From Prevotellaceae bacterium UBA1743 (GTDB lineage: Bacteria; Bacteroidota; Bacteroidia; Bacteroidales; Bacteroidaceae), in the NCBI GenBank assembly GCA_002314945.1, contig DCHV01000065.1:1-32949 (forward strand): DNA of 32,949 nt. Reading direction: 5' to 3'. Under the pieces are notes generated by a model. That model searched no databases. It was not told the DNA's origin and saw only the letters and a program-made list of their open reading frames with translations. Position 1 is the first letter of the stretch. Every line of letters begins with the position of its first letter. Below are positions 5,453-14,141 of this stretch, one piece after another. Position numbers and translations under genes: made by a program.

Positions 5453-6679
5453 ATGAGAACCATCGTAGTAGGTGCTGGAGCTGCAGGGTGTTTTGCAGCT
5501 ATCGAACTGAAACGCCTCTGCCCCCACATGGAGGTGGTGCTGCTGGAGAAAAGCAGCAAACCGCTTGCCAAGGTGGCTATCACGGGAGGAGGCCGATGCA
5601 ACCTGACCAATTCCTTTGCCCAGGTGAAGAGCCTGGAGCAGGTATATCCCCGGGGACACAGGCTGATGAAAAGGCATTTCCACCGATTCTCTCACAGGGA
5701 CACCTACGAATGGTTTGAACGCGAGGGGGTGAGCCTCATCACACAGGAGGACCAGTGTGTGTTTCCCCTATCCCAGGACGCGATGGAAATAGTGGGCACA
5801 CTCACACGGCTGATACGACAGCACGGAATAAATCTATACACGCACAGCAAGGTAAATAGTATCTCGCACGAAGGAAACGGATATCGCGTGGAAACGGCTG
5901 ACAGGACCTTTCTGGCCGACCATGTCCTGATATCCATAGGAGGACAACCCTCGGAGGCAGGATTCAGCCTACTGAAAACAATTCCGCTGAAGATGGAGCC
6001 CTCACGCCCGAGCCTCTTCTCTTTCTGTATCGAAGACACACAACTGAGGACGCTGATGGGCATCGTGGTGACACATGCCAAGGTGTCCCTGACAGGCACC
6101 AAGGCAAAAGGGGAAGGCCCCTTGCTGATTACACACTGGGGTGTGAGTGGGCCAGCCGTACTGAGACTCTCCTCGGTAGCAGCCAAGGAATTTGCCGAAC
6201 GGGACTATCAGGGCGACATCAGCATACGATGGGTACAGGACGAGGAAGAAGACCTACGCAACTACCTGCGTGATACATGCCTCAGACACGCTGAGAAGAA
6301 ACTATCCACGATACATCCCGAAGCGCTTCACTCACGCCTATGGGAACATCTCATAGCCAGGGCAAGCCTACAGGACGACCTGCGATGGAAAGCCATGACG
6401 GACAAGGATATCCATCGACTGACGAACGTGCTGACCAACGATGTGTATCGCATGACGGGCAAGAACAGATTCAAGGAGGAGTTTGTCACCTGCGGAGGAG
6501 TCGCCCTGAGCAACCTACATGCCGAGACACTGGAAGCAAAGGAACATCCGGGCCTCTTCTTTGCAGGAGAAGCAACAGACGTAGATGCCGTGACAGGAGG
6601 TTTCAACCTACAGGCGGCTTGGACGATGGGATATGTAGCCGCACATGGCATAGCGGCAAGACAAGGAGATATACAATGA
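5453..6679 (+). CDS. BaiN/HI0933-family NAD(P)/FAD-dependent oxidoreductase
   Basis: This is a 408-residue cytoplasmic flavoprotein. An N-terminal Rossmann motif G7-A-G-A-A-G12 binds FAD, with an acidic residue after the second strand in 'LLEKS'. The family signature GGGRCN lies at 45-50, and the C-terminal FAD-binding block 'GEATDVDAVTGGFNLQAAW' is at about 372-390. Members include BaiN of bile-acid-converting clostridia, but most have no proven substrate, so a specific reaction should not be assumed. The frame is open 16 codons upstream, but that part overlaps the promoter, so ATG 5453 is the start. The stop overlaps the CDF gene by 4 bp (ATGA), which indicates translational coupling. Confidence 0.85.
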   Translation: MRTIVVGAGAAGCFAAIELKRLCPHMEVVLLEKSSKPLAKVAITGGGRCNLTNSFAQVKSLEQVYPRGHRLMKRHFHRFSHRDTYEWFEREGVSLITQEDQCVFPLSQDAMEIVGTLTRLIRQHGINLYTHSKVNSISHEGNGYRVETADRTFLADHVLISIGGQPSEAGFSLLKTIPLKMEPSRPSLFSFCIEDTQLRTLMGIVVTHAKVSLTGTKAKGEGPLLITHWGVSGPAVLRLSSVAAKEFAERDYQGDISIRWVQDEEEDLRNYLRDTCLRHAEKKLSTIHPEALHSRLWEHLIARASLQDDLRWKAMTDKDIHRLTNVLTNDVYRMTGKNRFKEEFVTCGGVALSNLHAETLEAKEHPGLFFAGEATDVDAVTGGFNLQAAWTMGYVAAHGIAARQGDIQ

Positions 6680-7563
6680 AGACAAGGGAAAAGAAAATCT
6701 ACCGAGTGACGATAGCAGGCAGTATCGTGAATCTGCTGTTACTCGTGTTCAAGTTTGTAGCGGGTATAGCAGGACATTCGGGAGCAATGATAGCGGATGC
6801 TGTACATTCGCTCAGCGACTTCATCACAGACGTGATAGTAGTAATCTTTGTCCGGGTGAGTAGCAAGCCCGAGGACGAGGATCATGCCTTCGGGCACGGC
6901 AAATACGAGACATTGGCCACCCAACTCATCGGAATGGCTCTGCTTGGAGTAGGACTACTATTGGGATGGAGCGGCATAGAGAAGATATGGGACTTTATGC
7001 ACGGAAAGACGCTGGATAGCCCGGGAAGCATCGCCCTATGGGCTGCCGCAGTAAGCATCCTGATGAAAGAACTGATGTACCAATGGACACATTGGGTAGG
7101 CAAGGAGGTAGATTCCCCAGCCCTGATAGCCAACGCATGGCATCACAGGAGCGATGCTCTCTCCTCGATAGGCACGCTGACAGGCATCGGAGGCGCTATC
7201 TTCCTGGGAAAGCAATGGACGGTACTGGACCCCATAGCAGCGGTGGTGGTGAGCATATTCATCATGGTGACGGCCCTGAAACTGATGGCAGAGGCCTCGG
7301 ACGAACTCCTGGAGAAGAGCCTGCCAGCCGACGTAAAGGAACACATCCAGCATATCGTAGGCAGGGACACAGAGGTATGTGACATACACCACCTGCGTAC
7401 ACGCAAGATAGGCAACCGTATGGCCATAGAAATGCACTTGCGACTGCGGGGAGATATGCCTTTGGCCGAAGCACACGACCATGCAAGTCTGATAGAAAAG
7501 GAACTGAAAAAAGAATTCGGCTCCATGACACACGTAATGTTGCATCTGGAGCCGATAAAATAA
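6676..7563 (+). CDS. cation diffusion facilitator (CDF) metal exporter
   Basis: This 295-residue inner-membrane antiporter has six predicted helices in the first 210 residues and a cytoplasmic ferredoxin-like domain (about 215-295). The metal-site motifs are H44-xxx-D48 in helix 2 ('ADAVHSLSD') and H156-xxx-D160 in helix 5 ('HHRSD'). This HD-HD quartet is usual in Zn-type CDFs, whereas FieF has DD-HD. Zinc is therefore the likeliest substrate, with Fe, Co or Mn not excluded. A longer open frame from 6340 is a shadow of the flavoprotein gene; the coupled ATG at 6676 starts the real protein. The link with the flavoprotein may be only operonic. Confidence 0.85.
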   Translation: MKTREKKIYRVTIAGSIVNLLLLVFKFVAGIAGHSGAMIADAVHSLSDFITDVIVVIFVRVSSKPEDEDHAFGHGKYETLATQLIGMALLGVGLLLGWSGIEKIWDFMHGKTLDSPGSIALWAAAVSILMKELMYQWTHWVGKEVDSPALIANAWHHRSDALSSIGTLTGIGGAIFLGKQWTVLDPIAAVVVSIFIMVTALKLMAEASDELLEKSLPADVKEHIQHIVGRDTEVCDIHHLRTRKIGNRMAIEMHLRLRGDMPLAEAHDHASLIEKELKKEFGSMTHVMLHLEPIK

Positions 7564-7591
7564 CTGATGAGGCAGTAATGCTATCTCCGCG

Positions 7592-9373
7592 TCAATCCAA
7601 CTTCAGGACAGCAAGGAAGGCCTTCTGAGGCACCTGTACGTTGCCTATCTGCTTCATACGCTTCTTGCCCTTCTTCTGCTTCTCCAGCAGTTTACGCTTA
7701 CGGCTCACGTCACCTCCGTAGCACTTGGCAAGGACATCCTTGCGCACCTGCTTCACCGTCTCACGGGCAATAATCTTGGCACCAATGGCAGCCTGGATGG
7801 CAATATCGAACTGTTGACGTGGAAGTAGTTCCTTCAGCTTCTCACACATACGACGTCCGAAGTTCTCGGCATTATCCACATGAGTGAGCGTACTGAGGGC
7901 ATCAACGGGCTCTCCATTGAGGAGAATATCCAGTTTGACAAGTTTGGAAGGACGGAATCCATCCTGATGATAATCGAAGGAGGCATAGCCCTTGGAGATG
8001 GACTTGAGCTTGTCGTAGAAATCGATGACTATCTCGCCCAAGGGAAGTGAATACTGCAGTTCCACACGATCGCCACTGATGTATTCCTGCTTGAGCAGTT
8101 CGCCACGCTTACCGAGACAGAGCGTCATGATAGGGCCGATGTAATTGGAGGTAGTGATGACGCTGGCACGGATATAAGGCTCCTCGATATGGTCGATGAG
8201 CGTAGGATCGGGCATACCTGCAGGATTATGCACCTCGCGCACCTCGCCCTGTTTGTCATAGACGAGATAGGAAACATTGGGAACAGTAGTGATGACGTCC
8301 ATATCAAACTCACGGTCGAGACGTTCCTGGATAATCTCCATGTGGAGAAGGCCGAGGAAGCCGCAACGGAAACCGAAGCCCAAGGCTACGGAACTCTCGG
8401 GCTGGAAGGTGAGACTTGCATCGTTGAGCTGGAGTTTCTCGAGACTGGCACGAAGGTTCTCGAAGTCCTCCGTCTCGATAGGATAGACACCGGCAAAGAC
8501 CATAGGCTTGACCTCTTCGAAACCAGCAATGGCCACCTTATTGGGATTATCCACGGTAGTAATCGTATCACCCACCTTCACCTCGACAGCCGTCTTGATA
8601 CCCGAGACGATATAACCTACATCGCCACAATGAAGCGACTTACGAGGTACCATATCCATCTTCAGTACGCCTATCTCATCCGCCTTGTACTCGCGACCCG
8701 TATTGATAAACTGTACCAGGTCTCCGCTGTTGATGCTACCATTGACTATCTTGAAATAGGCAATCACGCCACGGAAGGAATTGAAGACAGAATCGAAGAT
8801 AAGAGCCTGCAGAGGTGCATTCTCGTCGCCCTGGGGATGAGGGATGCGCTCTACCACTGCATTGAGAATATCCTCGACACCCAAACCCGTCTTGCCACTT
8901 GCACGGATGATTTCCTCGTGCTTGCAGCCTATGAGATCGACTATTTCATCTTCCACCTCCTCGGGCATAGCATTGGGCATATCACACTTGTTGACAATGG
9001 GAATAATCTCCAAATCATGGTCGATAGCCATGTATAGGTTGCTGATTGTCTGTGCCTGCACACCCTGAGTGGCATCCACCACGAGAAGGGCGCCCTCGCA
9101 AGCGGCAATGCTACGGCTCACCTCGTAACTGAAATCGACATGCCCCGGAGTATCAATGAGATTGAGAACGTATTTCTCCCCCTGATACATATACTCCATC
9201 TGTATGGCATGGGACTTGATGGTGATACCTCTCTCACGCTCGAGATCCATATCGTCGAGCATCTGACCCTCGGTCACTTTGATGGTATTGGTGAACTCTA
9301 AAAGGCGGTCGGCCAGGGTACTCTTGCCATGATCAATATGGGCGATGATGCAGAAATTCCTAATATGTTGCAT
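7592..9373 (-). CDS. lepA: elongation factor 4 (back-translocating GTPase LepA)
   Basis: This 593-residue protein has the usual LepA length. The GTPase motifs are intact: G1 AHIDHGKST (11-19), G2 around RGITI (48-52), G3 DTPGH (74-78) and G4 NKCD (128-131). They are followed by EF-G-like domains and the LepA-specific C-terminal domain rich in lysine ('RKRKLLEKQKKGKKRMK'). LepA acts on stalled or mistranslocated ribosomes and 30S assembly at the membrane or in the cytoplasm. It is transcribed alone toward the CDF gene, with 28 bp between the stops and no clear terminator. Its promoter lies at 9396-9403. Confidence 0.97.
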   Translation of the reverse strand: MQHIRNFCIIAHIDHGKSTLADRLLEFTNTIKVTEGQMLDDMDLERERGITIKSHAIQMEYMYQGEKYVLNLIDTPGHVDFSYEVSRSIAACEGALLVVDATQGVQAQTISNLYMAIDHDLEIIPIVNKCDMPNAMPEEVEDEIVDLIGCKHEEIIRASGKTGLGVEDILNAVVERIPHPQGDENAPLQALIFDSVFNSFRGVIAYFKIVNGSINSGDLVQFINTGREYKADEIGVLKMDMVPRKSLHCGDVGYIVSGIKTAVEVKVGDTITTVDNPNKVAIAGFEEVKPMVFAGVYPIETEDFENLRASLEKLQLNDASLTFQPESSVALGFGFRCGFLGLLHMEIIQERLDREFDMDVITTVPNVSYLVYDKQGEVREVHNPAGMPDPTLIDHIEEPYIRASVITTSNYIGPIMTLCLGKRGELLKQEYISGDRVELQYSLPLGEIVIDFYDKLKSISKGYASFDYHQDGFRPSKLVKLDILLNGEPVDALSTLTHVDNAENFGRRMCEKLKELLPRQQFDIAIQAAIGAKIIARETVKQVRKDVLAKCYGGDVSRKRKLLEKQKKGKKRMKQIGNVQVPQKAFLAVLKLD

Positions 9374-9395
9374 TTACTTTCTTGTTTTCTCGATG

Positions 9396-9403
9396 CAAAG
9401 GTA
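9396..9403 (-). promoter_or_regulatory. lepA -7 element
   Basis: On the minus strand this reads TACCTTTG followed by C, matching TAnnTTTG, 22 bp before the lepA ATG. The -33 box is not clear; A/T tracts occupy the region instead. Confidence 0.7.
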
Positions 9404-9414
9404 CGTATTTTCTC

Positions 9415-9456
9415 CAAAAAAAAGCGACAAGACATCTCCATTATTGCTTTTTTTTG
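9415..9456. repeat. 11-bp inverted repeat between divergent promoters
   Basis: CAAAAAAAAGC (9415-9425) and GCTTTTTTTTG (9446-9456) are exact reverse complements separated by 20 bp. They sit symmetrically between the lepA and DUF1846 promoters. The second arm abuts the DUF1846 -7 element. A-tract pairs like this can bend DNA or act as shared upstream elements. Confidence 0.6.
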
Positions 9457-9464
9457 TACTTTTG
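9457..9464 (+). promoter_or_regulatory. DUF1846 operon -7 element, almost at the start codon
   Basis: TACTTTTG (then C) matches TAnnTTTG. Only 8 bp separate its G from the ATG at 9473, so the predicted leader is just a few nucleotides. The other promoters in this window lie about 17-22 bp from their start codons. Confidence 0.75.
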
Positions 9465-9472
9465 CACACATT

Positions 9473-10936
9473 ATGAAACAAGGATTCGACAACGACAAAT
9501 ACCTCAGAATACAATCTGAGCACATCAAGGAGCGTATCGCCAAGTTTGGAAACAAACTCTATCTGGAAATGGGAGGAAAGCTCTTTGACGACTATCACGC
9601 CAGCCGAGTACTACCTGGATTCCAGCCCGACAGCAAGCTGAGAATGCTACAGCAATTGCAGGATAGTGCAGAGATAGTGATCGTAATCAGCGCCATCGAC
9701 ATCGAAAAGAACAAGATGAGGCAGGACTTGGGCATCACCTACGACGAGGATGTACTACGTCTGAGGAACGAATTTCAGAACAGAGGGTTCATGGTAGGTT
9801 CGGTAGTCATCACCCACTTCAACGGGCAGAACAGCGCCATCCTGTACCACAACCGACTGGAACGACTCGGCATAAAGACCTACTATCACTACACCATAGA
9901 GGGTTACCCCAACAATGTAGCTCTGATAGATTCGAAAGACGGATTCGGCAAGAACGACTATGTGGAGACGGAACGCCCCCTGGTCATCGTTACAGCACCA
10001 GGACCCGGAAGTGGCAAGATGGCAGTCTGCCTGAGTCAGTTGTATCAGGAACACGAGAGAGGTATCGAGGCTGGATATGCCAAATTTGAGACCTTCCCCG
10101 TATGGAGCCTCCCCCTGAAGCATCCCGTGAACATCGCCTACGAAGCTGCCACAGCCGACCTGAACGATGTGAACATGATAGACCCCTTCCACCTGGAGAC
10201 ATACGACAAGATAGCCATCAACTACAACCGCGACATAGAAATCTTCCCGGTACTGAACGCGCTGTTTGAAGGTATCTACGGCGAGAATCCCTACAAATCA
10301 CCCACGGACATGGGAGTGAACATGGTGGGATTCTGCATCAGCGACGACGAGATATGTTGCCATGCTGCCAAGGACGAAATCATACGACGCTACTACACAG
10401 CCCTGAATCATTTGGCGACAGGAGATTGCAACGACAACGAGGTGAACAAGATAAAACTGCTGATGCAGCAGGCTAAAATCACCACGGACTTCCGACGCAC
10501 CACCACGGCCGCACGACTGAAACGAGAGGAATCCGGTGCATTCGCCTCGGCTATTGAACTGGAAGACGGACATATCATCACGTCCAAGGCCACTCCCCTG
10601 TTGGGTGCAAGTGCAGCCCTGCTGATCAATGCCACCAAATACCTGGCAGGCATCGACCACAACGTGAAGCTAATCCCACAGGATATGATAGAACCTATCC
10701 AGCATACGAAGATATCCTATCTGAAAGGCAAAAATCCACGCCTACATACCGACGAGGTACTGGTGGCTCTCTCTGTACTGAGCACACACGATGAGAACTG
10801 CGAGAAGGCGCTGAAACAATTACCCAAGTTGATGGGATGCCAGGTACACTCCACCACAATGCTGAGCGAGGTAGATAGAAAAATATTCAAGAAGTTGGGC
10901 ATCGAACTGAGTTGCGACCCCGTGATGAAGGTATAA
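9473..10936 (+). CDS. DUF1846 domain-containing protein
   Basis: This 487-residue protein has the normal length for DUF1846, a family with known structures but no established function. The N-terminus ('FDNDKYLRIQSEHIKERI', 'LYLEMGGKLFDDYHASRVLPGF') is family-typical and fixes the start at 9473 despite the open frame back to 9329. Residues 175-182 (A-P-G-P-G-S-G-K) look like a phosphate-binding loop, so nucleotide binding is plausible. No signal peptide is present. It leads an operon of small-molecule and tRNA-quality genes, with the YbaK-like gene 6 bp downstream. Confidence 0.85.
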   Translation: MKQGFDNDKYLRIQSEHIKERIAKFGNKLYLEMGGKLFDDYHASRVLPGFQPDSKLRMLQQLQDSAEIVIVISAIDIEKNKMRQDLGITYDEDVLRLRNEFQNRGFMVGSVVITHFNGQNSAILYHNRLERLGIKTYYHYTIEGYPNNVALIDSKDGFGKNDYVETERPLVIVTAPGPGSGKMAVCLSQLYQEHERGIEAGYAKFETFPVWSLPLKHPVNIAYEAATADLNDVNMIDPFHLETYDKIAINYNRDIEIFPVLNALFEGIYGENPYKSPTDMGVNMVGFCISDDEICCHAAKDEIIRRYYTALNHLATGDCNDNEVNKIKLLMQQAKITTDFRRTTTAARLKREESGAFASAIELEDGHIITSKATPLLGASAALLINATKYLAGIDHNVKLIPQDMIEPIQHTKISYLKGKNPRLHTDEVLVALSVLSTHDENCEKALKQLPKLMGCQVHSTTMLSEVDRKIFKKLGIELSCDPVMKV

Positions 10937-10942
10937 TCCCCT

Positions 10943-11464
10943 ATGACACGCGAAGAAACCGTACTGAACTATCTGCAGGAACATCAGATCCCATTCACCT
11001 GCTACAACCACCCCGAGGGAAAGACCATCGAGGAGGCCAAAAGATGGTGGAAAGATGACGGGAGCATTCACTGCAAGAACATCTTCCTGAGAAATCACAA
11101 GGGAAACAAGCACTACTTGGTATGCTTCCATTGCGACCACGACTTAGACATACACGACCTGGAGGCACGACTGAAGGAATCTCTTCAACGGCAAGGCCTT
11201 CCTGCCTGTGGCAAACTATCCTTCGCTTCTGCAGAAAGAATGATGAAATACTTAGGACTGGAGCCAGGAAGTGTATCACCCTTCGGACTGATCAACGATA
11301 AGGAAAACCATGTACACCTATTCCTCGATGCCAATCTGCAAGAAGCCAAAGCACTCAGTTTCCACCCCAACGACTGCCGAGGTACGGTAGTCATACGCAG
11401 AGAGGATTTCGAACAATACCTGAAAGCAGTAGGCAACACCTACGAATACCTGACCCTATACTGA
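10943..11464 (+). CDS. YbaK/ProX-type aminoacyl-tRNA deacylase
   Basis: This 173-residue free-standing editing domain belongs to the YbaK/ProXp superfamily. These proteins hydrolyse mischarged tRNAs such as Ala-tRNA(Pro) or Cys-tRNA(Pro) in trans. Family-like features are the 'HPEGKTIEEA' segment, the central 'CKNIFLRNHKGNKHYLVCF' strands with a conserved lysine, and 'GLEPGSVSPFGLIND' near residue 110. The resemblance is closest to the PrdX/ProX branch. An AlaX-like editing protein lies two genes downstream in the same operon. Which tRNA is edited cannot be told from sequence alone. Confidence 0.85.
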   Translation: MTREETVLNYLQEHQIPFTCYNHPEGKTIEEAKRWWKDDGSIHCKNIFLRNHKGNKHYLVCFHCDHDLDIHDLEARLKESLQRQGLPACGKLSFASAERMMKYLGLEPGSVSPFGLINDKENHVHLFLDANLQEAKALSFHPNDCRGTVVIRREDFEQYLKAVGNTYEYLTLY

Positions 11465-11495
11465 TGCGCCAGCCCCACCTCTACGGCCGAAAGAC

Positions 11496-12593
11496 ATGAA
11501 GATAGTGCTTGCGTTTGATTCGTTCAAGGGATGTATGACAGCACGGGAAGCATGTCATGCAGCAGCCATGGGCATCCAAGAAGCCATAGAGGACGCAGAG
11601 ATACTTGAATTGCCACTAAGTGATGGTGGGGAAGGATTGGTAACCTGTGTACAACACATCACAGACACGACGCACGTCAAGGTGGATGTACACGGCCCAC
11701 TAATGGAAAAGATCACTGCCTGCTATTCAATCACACAGAACGGCAAGACTGCCTATATGGAAATGGCTGCAGCAAGTGGACTGACTCTCGTACCCAAAGA
11801 AAGACGCAATCCGATGCTCACCACCACATATGGAGTGGGAGAGATGATTATCGACGCTTTGCGAAGGGGATGTAACGAAATCGTGATGGGAATAGGAGGA
11901 AGCGCCACCTGCGACGGGGGGAAAGGTATGCTCACGGCTCTACAGGACATGGGATTCTTCGACAAGGGATGGAATATCCAGAACAGCACATGGGGAAAGT
12001 GCAAATTCACCGTGGCATGTGACGTAAGGAACCCTCTCTATGGAAAGAACGGAGCCTCGTACATCTTTGCCCCTCAGAAAGGAGCCACACCAGAGCAAGT
12101 GGAAGCACTGGACAAACGGCTCAGAGACTTTGCACACGAAACAGAGAAGGCTGGAATAGCATCCCCCGACATAGCACTACAGGCAGGCACCGGAGCCGCT
12201 GGAGGACTGGGATATGGAATGCGGGCCTACCTGAAAGCCGGACTAAAATCCGGCATAGACATCGTGCTTGACCTCATCCATTTCGACGAAGCCATCCGAA
12301 AAGCCGAATTGGTCATTACGGGCGAAGGGAAATCGGATCACCAGACACTGATGGGAAAAGTTCCATACGGAGTCCTAAAGCGATGCCAAACAAGAAACAT
12401 TCCCGTCTGGCTCTTCTCGGGGGCAATTGATGACAAGGACAATACCCTACCCCAACATTTCAATCTGGTATGCAGCATAAACGAAAAGGATTCACGCCCG
12501 CTCCCAATCCTAATGCAAACAGAAGTGGCACAAGAAAACATAAGACGTAGTATGTGTGAGAAAATCTATCTTATCAACCAAAACAACAACTAA
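11496..12593 (+). CDS. glycerate kinase (GlxK/GarK family)
   Basis: This 365-residue cytoplasmic kinase phosphorylates D-glycerate, giving 2-phosphoglycerate in most members of this family (PF02595), and feeds glycolysis. Visible signatures are DSFKG at 8-12, 'GIGGSATCDGGKGML' at about 132-146 and GTGAAGG at 231-237, all in family order and at normal length. It starts 31 bp after the YbaK-like gene. The AlaX-like gene begins within its stop codon (TAATG), so the two are translationally coupled. Confidence 0.93.
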   Translation: MKIVLAFDSFKGCMTAREACHAAAMGIQEAIEDAEILELPLSDGGEGLVTCVQHITDTTHVKVDVHGPLMEKITACYSITQNGKTAYMEMAAASGLTLVPKERRNPMLTTTYGVGEMIIDALRRGCNEIVMGIGGSATCDGGKGMLTALQDMGFFDKGWNIQNSTWGKCKFTVACDVRNPLYGKNGASYIFAPQKGATPEQVEALDKRLRDFAHETEKAGIASPDIALQAGTGAAGGLGYGMRAYLKAGLKSGIDIVLDLIHFDEAIRKAELVITGEGKSDHQTLMGKVPYGVLKRCQTRNIPVWLFSGAIDDKDNTLPQHFNLVCSINEKDSRPLPILMQTEVAQENIRRSMCEKIYLINQNNN

Positions 12594-13066
12594 TGAGTAT
12601 GGAACAGGAACCAGTACTGAACGAGCATAACAAGGCAGAGTTTCCGCCTGCACACACGGCAGAGCATCTGCTAAATCAGACTATGGTACGCATGTTTGGA
12701 TGTGAACGATCGAAGAATGCACATATAGAACGCAAGAAATCCAAGATAAACTATCAGCTGGACGAGTGTCCTACTGAAGCACAAATTCAGGAAATCCAAA
12801 AGAAAATGGACCAGCTGATAGCCGAAGACCTACCTGTGACCTACGAATATGTAACACGAGAGCAGATACCAGCAGATGTAAAGCTGGATAAATTGCCACA
12901 GGATGCAAGTGAGACACTACGACTGGTAAGGATAGGCGACTACGACGTGTGTCCATGTATAGGTACTCATGTCTCCACCACACGGGAAATAGGCACCTTC
13001 CGCATCACCAGTACCAGTTACAACGAAGGGTCTTTCCGTATCGTATTCCGCGTACAAGAAGCATAA
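12593..13066 (+). CDS. AlaX-like tRNA-editing domain protein (SAD domain)
   Basis: This 157-residue stand-alone relative of the alanyl/threonyl-tRNA synthetase editing domain keeps both zinc-ligand pairs: H21-xxx-H25 in 'HTAEHLL' and C122-xxx-H126 in 'CIGTH'. AlaX proteins hydrolyse Ser-tRNA(Ala) or Gly-tRNA(Ala) in trans. It lacks the synthetase catalytic and tRNA-recognition domains, as expected. Its start overlaps the glycerate kinase stop by one base, and the next gene begins 4 bp after its stop. Confidence 0.88.
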   Translation: MSMEQEPVLNEHNKAEFPPAHTAEHLLNQTMVRMFGCERSKNAHIERKKSKINYQLDECPTEAQIQEIQKKMDQLIAEDLPVTYEYVTREQIPADVKLDKLPQDASETLRLVRIGDYDVCPCIGTHVSTTREIGTFRITSTSYNEGSFRIVFRVQEA

Positions 13067-13070
13067 GAAC

Positions 13071-14072
13071 ATGGGATTTATTCATCAAGTCGTATTGGGG
13101 ATGTGGAGCATCCTTCCCGGCAACTACAGTGGAATTACGCATATCCACGACAATCTATATGCTGTCGTAGATGACAAGGAACAGGTAGATGGTTTCAAGT
13201 ACCTGACACTGGAAATCGACAGCGTGAAGGGGAAAATACGTCATGCCTCGATGGAAGAACCCATGGGAATGACAAAACGTCGAAACGGTAACACATTCAC
13301 CTATCGCGACTGCGAAGGAGTAGCCTATTTTCCAGAACAACATACCATATTCGTAACAGGCGAGAAAGACCAGCGCATTCTGGAATACACAATGGAGGGT
13401 AATCCCACAGGACGAGAGCTACAGATTCCAGAGTGCATGAACATAGAGCACATCACGTTCAATTTGGGATTCGAGGCATTAAGCTACAATGCAGTGCAAC
13501 AACGATTTTGGACGACAACTGAATCCACCCTACCAGCCGATGGCCCACAATCCTCATGCAGGGACACAGAGGTACGGAACCACCTACGACTCGTAGCCTT
13601 CGATGACTCGCTACGCCCTGTGACATCGTATGTCTATTGTATGGATACGCCCAAGGAACATTCACGAAAGGCCATCAGCATCCATGGAGTGCCTTCCATC
13701 ATAGCATTGGATGATGGGCGACTGATAATAATGGAACGCGAAGGATGCTTTCCAAGAAAGGAATATGGCAGCAGGGTAAGAATAAAACTCTACATGGTAG
13801 ATCCCAAGAGAGCCACACCTGTCTCCTTGAACACGCCCATGGCAGATGTGAAGGAAGAAATGTATTTGCAAAAGGAACTTATCACATCCTTTACGACACG
13901 CTTACGAATAGGGAAAATGAACCTTGCCAACTACGAAGGGATGTGCCTCGGCCCAAAACTACAAGACGGGCGACAAACCATCCTCCTCATTGCTGATTCC
14001 CAAAACGGAATGGGAAACTGGCTCTACCATCTGAAAGACTACATGAGACTGGTAGCCATACCATTGGAATGA
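13071..14072 (+). CDS. phytase-like esterase domain protein (PF13449 type)
   Basis: This 333-residue protein resembles the 'esterase-like activity of phytase' family, a beta-propeller relative. Typical blocks are 'GNYSGITHIHDNLYAVVDD', 'DCEGVAYFPEQHTIFVTGEKDQRILEY', 'GFEALSYN' and the closing 'NYEGMCLGPKL' and 'LLIADSQNG'. Most homologues are exported, but here the N-terminus ('MGFIHQVVLGMWSILPGNYSG') is a poor signal peptide, so localisation is uncertain. The substrate is unknown; a phosphoester or sugar-phosphate is a guess. It ends the DUF1846 operon, and a new promoter follows at once. Confidence 0.75.
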   Translation: MGFIHQVVLGMWSILPGNYSGITHIHDNLYAVVDDKEQVDGFKYLTLEIDSVKGKIRHASMEEPMGMTKRRNGNTFTYRDCEGVAYFPEQHTIFVTGEKDQRILEYTMEGNPTGRELQIPECMNIEHITFNLGFEALSYNAVQQRFWTTTESTLPADGPQSSCRDTEVRNHLRLVAFDDSLRPVTSYVYCMDTPKEHSRKAISIHGVPSIIALDDGRLIIMEREGCFPRKEYGSRVRIKLYMVDPKRATPVSLNTPMADVKEEMYLQKELITSFTTRLRIGKMNLANYEGMCLGPKLQDGRQTILLIADSQNGMGNWLYHLKDYMRLVAIPLE

Positions 14073-14089
14073 AAATTGTGAAACATGAA

Positions 14090-14120
14090 TTGTGAGTTCC
14101 GAAAAAAAATCGTACCTTTG
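14090..14120 (+). promoter_or_regulatory. promoter of the his-lys-envelope unit
   Basis: TTG at 14090-14092, a 20-bp spacer and TACCTTTG (followed by C) at 14113-14120 match the Bacteroidota consensus. hisH starts 21 bp further on. No his-type leader peptide or attenuator fits in the remaining leader of about 17 nt. Confidence 0.85.
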
Positions 14121-14141
14121 CAGCCTGTATAGGAATAACAC

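Noticed and set aside
6340..6675. N-terminal extension of the CDF transporter
   Set aside because: These 112 codons overlap the flavoprotein gene and encode a polar, repetitive sequence without membrane segments; the ATGA-coupled start gives a normal CDF length.
8189..9037. 282-codon plus-strand ORF opposite lepA
   Set aside because: It lies wholly within lepA on the opposite strand, has no recognisable domain or promoter, and looks like a codon-bias shadow.
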